A DNA stretch of 64,000 bases from JADJYF01 sp050186725 (lineage in GTDB: Bacteria > Pseudomonadota > Gammaproteobacteria > Ga0077536). Each line of letters begins with the position of its first letter. The first letter of the stretch is position 1. Of the stretch, positions 36,241-44,900 are shown one piece after another. Location: NCBI GenBank assembly GCA_050186725.1, contig JBFWYG010000013.1:1-64000 (forward strand). The letters are read 5' to 3'. A program made the position numbers and the translations under genes. Under the pieces are notes generated by a model that was not told the origin of the DNA, ran no database searches, and saw only the letters and a program-made list of their open reading frames with translations.

Positions 36241-37413
36241 TCAGTCGGGGTTGCGCACGCTGTCCAGCACGTACACTGGCCGTTCGAGCCGCATCACGAG
36301 CCCGTAGCTCACGCCATCGAAAGCGCGGAACACCATCAGTTCGCCCGCGCGCTCCTCCGGCAGCTGCACGGTGACAGCGTTGCTGCCTCTGACCGGCGTG
36401 CCGACGAAGTCGCGCGCGTCGCGATCGATTTGACGCAAGTCGTTGACCACGCTGGCCCACAGCCGCCCCGGACCGGTTGGCGCCTCGCGTTCCAGCCGCT
36501 GCCTCTCGGCCTCGGCATTCTGGTAGGCGACATCGCCGCCCACCGCGTCGCGCACCACCTTGCCACGCTGGTAGATGGCCAGCACGTGGCCAGGCTCGAG
36601 ACCGTCGTTGAGACCACGGTTCAGCACCACCACCTGGTGCTGACTGATCTGCGCGATGCCGCCCATGGCCGAGATGATCTTCGCGTCGACCGGCGCGGTC
36701 GGGGCATGGGGATAGAACTCCTGCATGGTGTCTTCGGTCTGTGGCAGGAGGCGGTCGCCGTTCATCACTTCCTTGCTGGAATTGACGATCTGCACCGTAG
36801 CCGGATCGCCGAACTTCTCCACCAGGGCATCGGCCACGTGTTCGGCCTCGTAGCCGAGGATGGTGTTGGTGTCCGGGTCGCGATACAGGCCGCCGCGGCG
36901 ATAGATGGAGAACTTGGCGGTGGTGGGGGCGCCGAGATTACGCACGTAGACGCGGAATCCGGCACCATAGGTCAAGTGCTCGTCCTGCGAGCCGACCACG
37001 TAGGCGGCAGCGTCGAGTTCAGCTTCAGACACCACGCGCGGACGGCTCAGGAAGGGCGCCACGGCGTCGAGCGGAATGGCGTGCACGTGTTCGGCGTGAG
37101 CCACGCTGCGGATCGAGGGCGACAGCTTGATGTTGCGGTCGACCACCTTGAGCTGGGGCCTGCCGTCTACGTAGACCAGGGTCAGGACGTCACCGGGGTA
37201 GATCCAGTGCGGATCGGCAATCTGCGGATTGGCGTGCCAGATCGATGGCCACTGCCAGGGATGGGTCAGGAAGCGGCCCGAGATATCCCACAGCGTGTCG
37301 CCCTTGACGACGGTGTAGGTCGCAGGCCTATCGGCGCGTAGCTGCACCTCGTCGGCGGCTGCGAGGGCGCAGACCAGCAGCGCGGCGAGAAAAACGGAAA
37401 ATTTCCCCGACAT
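36241..37413 (-). CDS. LysM-domain exported protein, TsaP-like
   Basis: The 390 residues begin with a signal peptide (about 1-20, cleavage near ALAAADE), then one LysM domain (YTVVKGDTLWDISGRFLTHP followed by WQWPSIWHANPQIADPHWIY) that binds peptidoglycan. The remaining 290 residues resemble the C-terminal part of TsaP-type proteins that anchor the type IV pilus secretin to the wall. The position between def-fmt and dprA is the usual one for this family in gammaproteobacteria. The LysM part is certain; the TsaP assignment rests on architecture and neighbourhood. Confidence 0.85.
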   Translation of the reverse strand: MSGKFSVFLAALLVCALAAADEVQLRADRPATYTVVKGDTLWDISGRFLTHPWQWPSIWHANPQIADPHWIYPGDVLTLVYVDGRPQLKVVDRNIKLSPSIRSVAHAEHVHAIPLDAVAPFLSRPRVVSEAELDAAAYVVGSQDEHLTYGAGFRVYVRNLGAPTTAKFSIYRRGGLYRDPDTNTILGYEAEHVADALVEKFGDPATVQIVNSSKEVMNGDRLLPQTEDTMQEFYPHAPTAPVDAKIISAMGGIAQISQHQVVVLNRGLNDGLEPGHVLAIYQRGKVVRDAVGGDVAYQNAEAERQRLEREAPTGPGRLWASVVNDLRQIDRDARDFVGTPVRGSNAVTVQLPEERAGELMVFRAFDGVSYGLVMRLERPVYVLDSVRNPD

Positions 37414-37517
37414 GTCAAAGCTCTTACATGACGTCCTTAATGTAGTTTAGCAGAACAAGGCAGAAATGAAATACTCCAGAAGGCCTCTTCCGGGACTCGT
37501 CCGGGATGCAATTCTCG

Positions 37518-37546
37518 TTGAGTAATCAGTGCCTTAGAGATATCCT
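37518..37546 (+). promoter_or_regulatory. Sigma-70 promoter for def-fmt-rsmB
   Basis: TTGAGT (37518-37523), a 17-base spacer and TATCCT (37541-37546). The predicted start is near 37553, giving a leader of about 25 bases before the def ATG. The divergent LysM gene must have its own promoter in the same 160-base spacer; I saw no convincing one. Confidence 0.65.
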
Positions 37547-37577
37547 CGCGGCAATAGCGACGTTTTCCGGTGACGGC

Positions 37578-38084
37578 ATGGCCCTGCGGCAGATCCTCCA
37601 TCATCCCGACCCGCGGCTCAGGTTGAAGGCCGAGCCCGTGCGCGTGTTCGACGCAGCGCTCGTGACGCTGGTGGAGGACATGTTCGAGACCATGTACGCG
37701 GCGCCCGGCATCGGCCTCGCCGCGACCCAGATCGATGTGCAGCAGCGCGTGATCGTCATCGATGTGTCGAGCGACAAGCAGGCGCCGATGTGCTTGGTCA
37801 ACCCGGAGATCATCGAACGGCGTGGCGAGGAAGAAATGGAGGAAGGCTGCCTGTCCGTGCCCGGCATCTTCGAGGCCGTCAGCCGCGCCGACTGGGTTCG
37901 CGTCGCGGCCCTCGACGCCAAGGGCCAGCCCTTCGAAGTCGAGACCGACGGTCTGCTGGCGGTGTGCATCCAGCACGAGATGGATCACCTCGAGGGCAAG
38001 CTCTTCGTCGACTACTTGTCGCAGTTGAAGCAGACCCGCATCCGCAAGAAGCTCATCAAGGAGCAGCAGCGCCTGGCGAGCTGA
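37578..38084 (+). CDS. def: Peptide deformylase
   Basis: Metalloenzyme that removes the N-formyl group from nascent proteins. I chose the ATG giving MALRQILHHPDPRLRLKAEP, 168 residues; 24 upstream in-frame codons overlap the promoter. All three metal and active-site motifs are present: GIGLAATQ, EGCLS and HEMDHLEG. It is followed after 80 bases by fmt, which performs the matching formylation. Confidence 0.97.
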   Translation: MALRQILHHPDPRLRLKAEPVRVFDAALVTLVEDMFETMYAAPGIGLAATQIDVQQRVIVIDVSSDKQAPMCLVNPEIIERRGEEEMEEGCLSVPGIFEAVSRADWVRVAALDAKGQPFEVETDGLLAVCIQHEMDHLEGKLFVDYLSQLKQTRIRKKLIKEQQRLAS

Positions 38085-38164
38085 ACGCCGAGCCAGTTGC
38101 CCGGCGCGCCGCGAGCAGGCCCGGCGGCGCGTCTTCCCTGCATGCATTACAGTAATCGAGCCCC

Positions 38165-39091
38165 ATGACCCCTCGCGTACGCACCGTGTTCGCAGGCACG
38201 CCGGATTTCGCCGTGCCCAGTCTCAAAACCCTGCTCGAGCGCCCGGAGCTCGAAGTGGTGGCGGTTTACACCCAGCCGGATCGGCCGGCCGGCCGCGGCC
38301 GGCAGCTGCAGGCGAGCCCGGTAAAGCGCGTCGCGGTGGCGGCCGGTGTCCCGGTGGAGCAGCCCGAGCGCGTCACCCCGGCGGAAGCCCAGGCGGTATT
38401 CGCCGCCTACGCTCCGGCCTTGCTGGTGGTGGCCGCCTACGGCTTGATGCTGCCGGCAGCCTTTATCGATCCGCCGATCACGGCGCTCAACGTGCATGCT
38501 TCGCTGCTGCCCCGCTGGCGCGGCGCGGCGCCGATACAGCGCGCGATCATGGCGGGCGACAGGCGAAGCGGCATCTCGATCATGCGCGTGGTGCAGAAGC
38601 TGGACGCAGGCCCGGTGTGGCTGACGCGCGAGTGCCCCATCGACGCGACCACCACCGGCGGTGAACTGCACGACACACTCGCCACGCTCGGCGCGCTGGC
38701 GCTGGACGAGGCCATCGCGCGCTTCCTGGCCGGCGATATCACGGAAGTCGCGCAGGACGAGGCCGGCGTCACCTACGCCTCCAAGCTCGATCCCGCGGAC
38801 CGCGTCATCGATTGGCAGCGCGGCGTGCGTGACATCGATTGCCAGGTGCGCGCCTTGGCGCCCGCGCCCGGCGCGCAGACCCGCCTGGGCGGTCTTGAGG
38901 TCAAGGTGCTGGCCGGCCAGCCGCGCGCCGACGGCCGAAGTGGCCCCGCCGGCACGCTGCTCGGTCATGACGACGACGGCATCCTGGTGGCCACGGCGGA
39001 CGGCTGCTATGCCATCACCGAACTGCAGCCCGCCGGCAAGCAGCGCATGAGCGCGCGCGCCTTTCGGCACGGCTATGGTCAGCACCTGTGA
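38165..39091 (+). CDS. fmt: Methionyl-tRNA formyltransferase
   Basis: Formylates initiator Met-tRNA using 10-formyl-tetrahydrofolate. The 308 residues contain VFAGTPDFAVPSLKTLLERP at the N-terminus. The signature LNVHASLLPRWRGAAPIQRA carries the catalytic Asn-His pair, and a C-terminal OB-like domain starts near residue 205. Its TGA overlaps the rsmB GTG. Confidence 0.97.
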   Translation: MTPRVRTVFAGTPDFAVPSLKTLLERPELEVVAVYTQPDRPAGRGRQLQASPVKRVAVAAGVPVEQPERVTPAEAQAVFAAYAPALLVVAAYGLMLPAAFIDPPITALNVHASLLPRWRGAAPIQRAIMAGDRRSGISIMRVVQKLDAGPVWLTRECPIDATTTGGELHDTLATLGALALDEAIARFLAGDITEVAQDEAGVTYASKLDPADRVIDWQRGVRDIDCQVRALAPAPGAQTRLGGLEVKVLAGQPRADGRSGPAGTLLGHDDDGILVATADGCYAITELQPAGKQRMSARAFRHGYGQHL

Positions 39092-40389
39092 GTGACGGCG
39101 CCGCGGCTCGCGTGGTGGGCGCGCGCATCGTCGCCGCGGTGGTCGACGAAGGGCGGTCGCTCGCCGAGGCGGCGCCCCGCGCGCTCCGCGAGCTGCCGGC
39201 GGAGCGCGATCGCGCCTTCGCCCAGGCCTGCGCCTATGGTGTGCTGCGGCACTACCACGCCCTGCACGCGCGCCTCGCGGCCCTGATGCCGAAGCCGCTG
39301 CGCCGCAAGGACGCCGATGTCGAGGCCCTGTTATTGGTCGGCCTCTACCAGCTCGATCATCTCGCCACGGCGCCCCACGGCGCGGTGTCCGCCACGGTCG
39401 AAGGCGCGCGCATGCTCGGCAAACCGTGGGCGAGCCGGCTCGTGAACGGTGTGCTGCGCAATGCCCAGCGCCGCCCCGCGGCGCCGCCCGCGCCGGCGGC
39501 GAGCGAGTTCCCTAGCTGGCTGGTCGAACGGCTGCGCAACGACTGGCCCGACGCGCTGGAATCGCTGCTCGCGGCGAGCAACGCGCATGCCCCACTGACC
39601 CTGCGCGTCAACCGGCTGCGCGGCACGCGCGAAGACTACGCGCAAGCCCTCGCGGCGGCTGGCATCGAGGCGCAACCGGGTCGTCATGCCCACGCCGCGT
39701 TGCGGCTCGCCACCGGCGTGGCGGTGCAGGCGCTGCCCGGTTTCGACAGCGGGCGAGTCTCGGTGCAGGACGAGGCGGCGCAGCTCGCGGCGGAGATCCT
39801 CGCGCCGCAGGCGGGCGAGCGGGTGCTGGATGCGTGCGCTGCCCCGGGCGGCAAGACCGCGCAGCTGCTCGAAATAGCCGGGCCGGACCTGGATCTCACC
39901 GCCCTGGACCAGGCCGGGCCGCGGCTCGCGCGCGTGCACGAGAACCTCGCGCGGCTCGGCCTCGCCTGCACGGTGCGCGAGGCCGATGCCGGCGCGCCCG
40001 AGCAGTGGTGGGACGGACGCCCTTTCGACGCCATCCTGCTCGACGCCCCCTGCACCGCGCTCGGCGTGATGCGCCGCCACCCCGACATCCGCCTGCGCCG
40101 GATGCCCGCGGACGTGGACGCCGCCAGCGCGGCGCAGTCACGCCTGCTCGCGGCGCTGTGGCCGCTGCTCGCCCCGGGCGGACGCTTGCTCTACGTCACC
40201 TGCTCGGTGCTGCGCGCGGAGAACGACGACGTGGTGGCGGCCTTCCTGGCCACCACACCCACGGCGCGCGTGCAGCCCGTCACGGGCGACTTCGGCCGCG
40301 CCACGCTGCACGGCCGGCAGCTGCTGCCTGGCGACGACGACATGGATGGCTTCTACTATTGCCTCATCAATAAGCCGCCCGCCGCCTGA
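39088..40389 (+). CDS. rsmB: 16S rRNA m5C967 methyltransferase RsmB (GTG start)
   Basis: The 433 residues combine an N-terminal NusB-like RNA-binding domain (about 1-140) with a Rossmann methyltransferase domain. The SAM motif is LDACAAPGGKTAQLLEIA. Both cysteines are present: DAPCTALGVMRRHPD (nucleophile region) and TCSVLRAEN. The GTG start overlaps the fmt stop as GTGA, so I keep it over later ATGs. The def-fmt-rsmB order is typical. Confidence 0.96.
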   Translation: MSDGAAARVVGARIVAAVVDEGRSLAEAAPRALRELPAERDRAFAQACAYGVLRHYHALHARLAALMPKPLRRKDADVEALLLVGLYQLDHLATAPHGAVSATVEGARMLGKPWASRLVNGVLRNAQRRPAAPPAPAASEFPSWLVERLRNDWPDALESLLAASNAHAPLTLRVNRLRGTREDYAQALAAAGIEAQPGRHAHAALRLATGVAVQALPGFDSGRVSVQDEAAQLAAEILAPQAGERVLDACAAPGGKTAQLLEIAGPDLDLTALDQAGPRLARVHENLARLGLACTVREADAGAPEQWWDGRPFDAILLDAPCTALGVMRRHPDIRLRRMPADVDAASAAQSRLLAALWPLLAPGGRLLYVTCSVLRAENDDVVAAFLATTPTARVQPVTGDFGRATLHGRQLLPGDDDMDGFYYCLINKPPAA

Positions 40390-40952
40390 TGCCAGCCCAC
40401 GCCCGCCGCCTCCTTCTCCTGGCTCAGCTGGTTCTGCTGGCGCTGTGGCTCCCGTTGCTGTGGGCCAGTGACATCGAGATCGAATCGGCCTCGGAACACG
40501 TCACCCACGAAATGCTGATGGTCGACGCCGATTCGCGCATCGAGTTCAGCGAGGACGCGATCAAGGCGATGAACAGCGGCGTGCCGATCACCATCGAGTT
40601 CGACCTGCGCATCGCGCGGCCGCGCAAGCTGTTGTGGGACACCGAGGTGCTGACCGCGCACCGTGACTTCACCATCGAACGCCACGCGCTGAGCGATCAG
40701 TTCGTGCTCTCCGACCGCGCCACCGGTGAACGGCGCATCCACGGCGAACTCGGCCTCGCGATCCAGGACCTCGCGCGCATCCGCGACCTGCCCATCGCCG
40801 AGGCCAGCCAGCTCGCCGGTGAAGACGTCGAGATCTCGCTGCGCCTGCGCCTCGCGATCCGCTCGCTGCCAGGACCGCTGATCCCGATCGCCTTCATCTC
40901 GCCGGGCTGGCACATGTCCAGCGGATGGTACCGATGGCGGACGCAGTTGTAA
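40389..40952 (+). CDS. DUF4390 domain protein, exported
   Basis: 187 residues with a signal peptide or N-terminal anchor (LLLLAQLVLLALWLPLLWAS, about 8-27) and one DUF4390 domain rich in beta strands (IEIESASEHVTHEMLMVDAD, VPITIEFDLRIARPRKLLWD). Function is unknown. The family is usually encoded directly before an NtrY-like kinase, as here. Its ATG follows the rsmB stop with a one-base overlap, and its 3' end overlaps the kinase gene by 28 bases. Confidence 0.85.
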   Translation: MPAHARRLLLLAQLVLLALWLPLLWASDIEIESASEHVTHEMLMVDADSRIEFSEDAIKAMNSGVPITIEFDLRIARPRKLLWDTEVLTAHRDFTIERHALSDQFVLSDRATGERRIHGELGLAIQDLARIRDLPIAEASQLAGEDVEISLRLRLAIRSLPGPLIPIAFISPGWHMSSGWYRWRTQL

Positions 40953-43195
40953 GGCGGCGGCGCGCGGTGATGCTGGGCGCGGTGGGGCTGCTGACCCTGT
41001 CGCTGCTCGGCTCGTTGGTGCTGATGAGCGCCGCGATGCAGAACTCCGATCGCTTCGGCGCGCTGTACTCGGTGCTGCTCTTGTCCAACACCGCGGGCCT
41101 CCTGGCCTTCGTCTGGCTGATCGGCATCAACGTGCGGCGCCTCCTGCGCCAGATCCGCGCGCGCGAACCCGGCGCGCGGCTCACGCTCCGCATGCTGGTG
41201 ATCTTCGTCGCACTGGCGGTGCTGCCGGTGACGGTGCTCTACACCTTCTCCCTCGATTTCTTGAAACGCGGCATCGACAGCTGGTTCGACGTGCGGGTCG
41301 GCGATGCGCTGCAGAGCTCGTTGGAGCTGAGTCGCGAGGCGCTCGATCTGCGCATGCGCGAACTGCTGTCGCAGACCGAGAGCATGGCCGAGGAGATCAC
41401 CCAGGGCGCGCCGCCCGAGCGCACCACGCTGAACCTGGACGCGCTGCGCGATCCCGGCAGCATCGTCAGCGCGAGCGCCTGGACGCCGGGTCCGTCGGTG
41501 CTGGACGCGATGCGCGCGCGGAGCGGCGCCGATGAGCTCACGCTGTTGAGCGCCGACGGCGAACCGCTCGCGACCAGCAGCCGCATCAGCGATCTCATTC
41601 CGCACCTCCCGGCAGAGTCGCTGCTGGTGCAGCTGCGCCAGGGGCGCAGCTACATCGGCCTCGATCCGCTGCGCGATGGCTCGCTCTTCGTACGCGTGGC
41701 AGTGAGCGTCAACGTCGCGCCGGGTACCGGTGCCAAGCGCGTGCTGCACGCCCTCTACCCCATCGCGCCGCGCATCAACCGACTCGCCGGCTCGGTGGAG
41801 AACGCCTACGCCAAGTACCACGAGCTCGACTACCTGCGCGAGAAACTGAAGCTGTCCTTCGCCATGACCTTGACCATGGTGCTCCTGTTCAGCATCGTCA
41901 CCGCGGTGTGGGCGGCGTTCTACTCGGCGCGGCGCCTGGCGGCGCCGATTCGCGATCTCGCGATCGGCACGGCGGCGGTGGCGGCCGGCGACTACACCAC
42001 CAGCCTGCCGGTGCAGAGCAACGACGAAATGGGCTTCCTGGTCAGCTCGTTCAACGACATGACGCGACGCATCGGCCGCGCGCGCGCCGAGACCGAGACC
42101 CAGCGCGAGTACCTGGACACCGTGCTGCGACAGCTTTCCTCCGGCGTCGTGGCGCTGGACGACGCGGCGCGCATCACCACCCTGAACGAATCCGCGCGGC
42201 GCATGCTGGAACTGGCCGACGAGGCGGCCCCGGGCCTCGGCTTCATCGAGACCTGCCGGCGCGACGATCACCTGCAGCCGCTGGCCGACACGCTCGAGCC
42301 GCTGCTCGCCGAACAGCGCTCCGAGTGGCAGGAGCAGATCACCATCTTCGCCTCCGACGGCCGCCGGGTGTTGATGTGCCGCGGCACGTCGCTGGCGCGT
42401 CACGACAGCGCCGCGCGCGGCTACGTCATCGTGTTCGAGAACATCACCGCCATCATCCAGGGACAGCGCGACGCGGCCTGGTCCGAAGTGGCGCGGCGCC
42501 TGGCCCACGAGATCAAGAACCCGCTCACGCCCATCCAGCTGGCCGCCGAGCGCCTGCGGCAGAAGTATCTGAAGAAGCTGGGCCCCGAAGACGGCGAGGC
42601 GCTGGAACGCCTGACCAGCACCATCGTGCAGCAGGTCGAGACCATGAAGGCCATCGTCAACACCTTCTCCGACTACGCGAAGTCACCCGTCATCACCCGC
42701 GCGGCGGTTGACATCAACGCGCTGATCGCGGGCGTGGTCGACCTGTTCCGCGGCGGCTATCCCGAGGCGCGGATCGAGACCCGGCTCACCGCCGACCTCC
42801 CACCGCTGTCCGGCGACCCGGTGCGCCTGCGCCAGGTGCTGAACAACCTGGTCAAGAACGCCTTCGAGGCGTCGCCGGAGCCGGCGAATGCGCATATCAT
42901 CGTGTCGACCTCGATCACGCAGTACGCGCAGGCGGATCACGTGGAGATCCGCATCGAGGACCGCGGCGAAGGCCTGCCCGAACCATTGCTGTCGAACATC
43001 TTCGAGCCCTACGTCACGAGCAAGGCCAAGGGAACGGGCCTCGGTCTCGCCATCGTCAAGAAGATCGTCGAGGAGCACAACGGCGTCGTCACGCTGCGCA
43101 ACAACCCGGAGGTCGGCGCCGTCGCCATCATCCGTCTGCCGCTCGACAAGGAGCAGGCACAGAACGAAGAAGCATTGCTGAAGGATGCCGTATGA
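40925..43195 (+). CDS. ntrY: NtrY-like sensor histidine kinase
   Basis: The 756 residues start with two membrane helices (about 15-37 and 45-65), then a third (about 82-105), a periplasmic sensor of about 200 residues and a fourth helix (LKLSFAMTLTMVLLFSIVTA). A HAMP domain, a PAS domain (TVLRQLSSGVVALDDAARIT), the His-box ARRLAHEIKNPLTPIQLAAE and the ATPase motifs NNLVKNAFEA, EDRGEGLPE and GTGLGLAIVKKI follow. The ATG overlaps DUF4390; a second ATG three codons in is possible. It is probably partnered with the next gene (ATGA overlap). Confidence 0.9.
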   Translation: MVPMADAVVRRRRAVMLGAVGLLTLSLLGSLVLMSAAMQNSDRFGALYSVLLLSNTAGLLAFVWLIGINVRRLLRQIRAREPGARLTLRMLVIFVALAVLPVTVLYTFSLDFLKRGIDSWFDVRVGDALQSSLELSREALDLRMRELLSQTESMAEEITQGAPPERTTLNLDALRDPGSIVSASAWTPGPSVLDAMRARSGADELTLLSADGEPLATSSRISDLIPHLPAESLLVQLRQGRSYIGLDPLRDGSLFVRVAVSVNVAPGTGAKRVLHALYPIAPRINRLAGSVENAYAKYHELDYLREKLKLSFAMTLTMVLLFSIVTAVWAAFYSARRLAAPIRDLAIGTAAVAAGDYTTSLPVQSNDEMGFLVSSFNDMTRRIGRARAETETQREYLDTVLRQLSSGVVALDDAARITTLNESARRMLELADEAAPGLGFIETCRRDDHLQPLADTLEPLLAEQRSEWQEQITIFASDGRRVLMCRGTSLARHDSAARGYVIVFENITAIIQGQRDAAWSEVARRLAHEIKNPLTPIQLAAERLRQKYLKKLGPEDGEALERLTSTIVQQVETMKAIVNTFSDYAKSPVITRAAVDINALIAGVVDLFRGGYPEARIETRLTADLPPLSGDPVRLRQVLNNLVKNAFEASPEPANAHIIVSTSITQYAQADHVEIRIEDRGEGLPEPLLSNIFEPYVTSKAKGTGLGLAIVKKIVEEHNGVVTLRNNPEVGAVAIIRLPLDKEQAQNEEALLKDAV

Positions 43196-44568
43196 GTACC
43201 GCCCATATTCTGGTCGTCGACGACGAGCCCGACATTCGCGGGCTGCTCAAGGAAATCCTCGAGGACGAGGGTTTCGAGGTCACCATCGCGGAGAACGCCG
43301 AGCGCGCGCGCGAGGCGCGCCGTCAGCGCCGCCCCGATCTGATCCTGCTCGACATCTGGATGCCGGACACCGACGGCATCACGCTGCTGAAGGAATGGTC
43401 CGACGGCAGCACGGTGGACACACCGGTGATCATGATGTCCGGCCACGGCACGGTGGAGACCGCGGTCGAGGCCACGCGGCTCGGCGCGTACGACTTCATC
43501 GAGAAGCCGTTGTCGATCGCCAAGATTCTCGTCACGGTGCAACGCGCGCTGGAGAACGCGAGCCTGGTGTCGGAGAACATCGGGCTCAGGCAGCGCAGCC
43601 AGTCGTCCCAGGAGCCCATCGGCTCCAGTCCCGAGATGGAGAAGCTCAGGGCCGACGCGCGACGCATCGCCGATCACAAGACCAGCGTCTTCATCAGCGG
43701 TGAATCGGGTGTGGGCAAGGAGACCATCGCGCGCTTCATCCACGGCCAGGGCAGCCGCGCGGGCAATCGTTTCATCAACGTCAGCGTGGCCGGCCTCGCG
43801 CGCGAGAATCCCGACGCGGAACTGTTCGGCGTGGAGGATGGCGGCAAGCTGAGCTTCGGTTCGCTGGAACTCGCCAACGGCGGCACGCTGTTCCTGAAGG
43901 ACATCGCCGACATGGACATGAGCACCCAGGCGCGGCTCCTGAGCGCGCTGGAGAACCAGTCCTTCCTCCGGGTCGGCGGCCGCGAGCCGGTGAGCATCGA
44001 CGTGCGCATCATCGCGAGTACGCGCCGCAACCTGGCCGAGATGGTCGCTGCCGGCAGGTTCCGCGAGGATCTCTACTACCGCTTGAACGTGCTGCCCTTG
44101 AGCGTGCCGCCGCTGCGCGAGCGGCGCGGCGACATCGACGAACTGGTCGATCACTTCCTCGCCTACTTCGAATCGCGCGAGGGCCTGCCGCGGCGCGCCT
44201 TGTCGAACGCCGTGCGCCACCGGCTGCAGGACTACGACTGGCCTGGCAACGTGCGCGAACTGAAGAACTTCATCCAGCGCCTGCTGATCCTCGGCGGCAC
44301 CGGGCAGGTGGAAGTGGCGGAGGTGAACAGCATGCTGGGCCTGAATCCCGAGGTCAGCGCCGAGCCCGTGATGCCGGGCTTCGACCTGCCGCTGCGCGAG
44401 GCGCGCGAGCAGTTCGAGCGCGCGTATCTCGAGTACCAGCTGCGAGTCTTCAACGGCAGCGTGAGCCGCGTCTCGGAGCAGGTCGGCATCGAGCGCACCC
44501 ACCTCTATCGCAAGCTGCGCAGCCTCGGCCTCGAGCCCAAGCGCATCAAGGAAGAAGGCCGCGAATGA
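43192..44568 (+). CDS. ntrX: NtrX-like response regulator lacking the GAFTGA loop
   Basis: 458 residues: receiver domain (1-120; aspartate 54 in LILLDIWMPDTDGI, conserved Thr/Lys), AAA+ domain (Walker A GESGVGKET) and a Fis-type helix-turn-helix at the end (VSRVSEQVGIERTHLYRKLR). The sigma-54 contact motif GAFTGA, expected after ELFG, is missing: the segment reads ELFGVEDGGKLSFGSLELAN. Walker B reads GTLFLKDI instead of GTLFLDEI. The protein may therefore act on sigma-70 promoters and may not hydrolyse ATP normally. Confidence 0.88.
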   Translation: MSTAHILVVDDEPDIRGLLKEILEDEGFEVTIAENAERAREARRQRRPDLILLDIWMPDTDGITLLKEWSDGSTVDTPVIMMSGHGTVETAVEATRLGAYDFIEKPLSIAKILVTVQRALENASLVSENIGLRQRSQSSQEPIGSSPEMEKLRADARRIADHKTSVFISGESGVGKETIARFIHGQGSRAGNRFINVSVAGLARENPDAELFGVEDGGKLSFGSLELANGGTLFLKDIADMDMSTQARLLSALENQSFLRVGGREPVSIDVRIIASTRRNLAEMVAAGRFREDLYYRLNVLPLSVPPLRERRGDIDELVDHFLAYFESREGLPRRALSNAVRHRLQDYDWPGNVRELKNFIQRLLILGGTGQVEVAEVNSMLGLNPEVSAEPVMPGFDLPLREAREQFERAYLEYQLRVFNGSVSRVSEQVGIERTHLYRKLRSLGLEPKRIKEEGRE

Positions 44569-44578
44569 GCGGCGCGCG

Positions 44579-44893
44579 ATGAAGCCGGCGGTCGAGCGGC
44601 TGGAAGCGCTGCTCGCGAGCCAGGGAGAGAGCGCGCTCTTGCGCTTCGGTCTGGGCAACGCGCTCATGGACGAGGCTCCCGCCGCCGCGGCCGAGCATCT
44701 GCGTCGCGCGGTGGCGCTCGACCCGACCTATTCCGCCGCCTGGAAACTGCTCGGCCGCGCGCTCGCCGCGAGTGGCGCCGACGAGCAGGCGAAAGAAGCC
44801 TATGCGCAGGGCATCAGCGTCGCCGAGCAGCGCGGCGATGTGCAGGCCGCGAAGGAGATGCGCGTGTTCCTGAAGCGACTCGAACGCGGCTGA
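44579..44893 (+). CDS. Small TPR-repeat protein
   Basis: 104 residues with about two tetratricopeptide repeats (ALLRFGLGNALMDEAPAAAA then EHLRRAVALDPTYSAAWKLL, GRALAASGADEQAKEAYAQG). No signal peptide is visible, so it is probably cytoplasmic. Such small TPR proteins usually mediate protein contacts; the partner is unknown. It starts 10 bases after the NtrX-like gene and ends 7 bases before the convergent dehydrogenase gene, probably last in the def-to-ntrX block. Confidence 0.8.
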   Translation: MKPAVERLEALLASQGESALLRFGLGNALMDEAPAAAAEHLRRAVALDPTYSAAWKLLGRALAASGADEQAKEAYAQGISVAEQRGDVQAAKEMRVFLKRLERG

Positions 44894-44900
44894 GGGCGTC

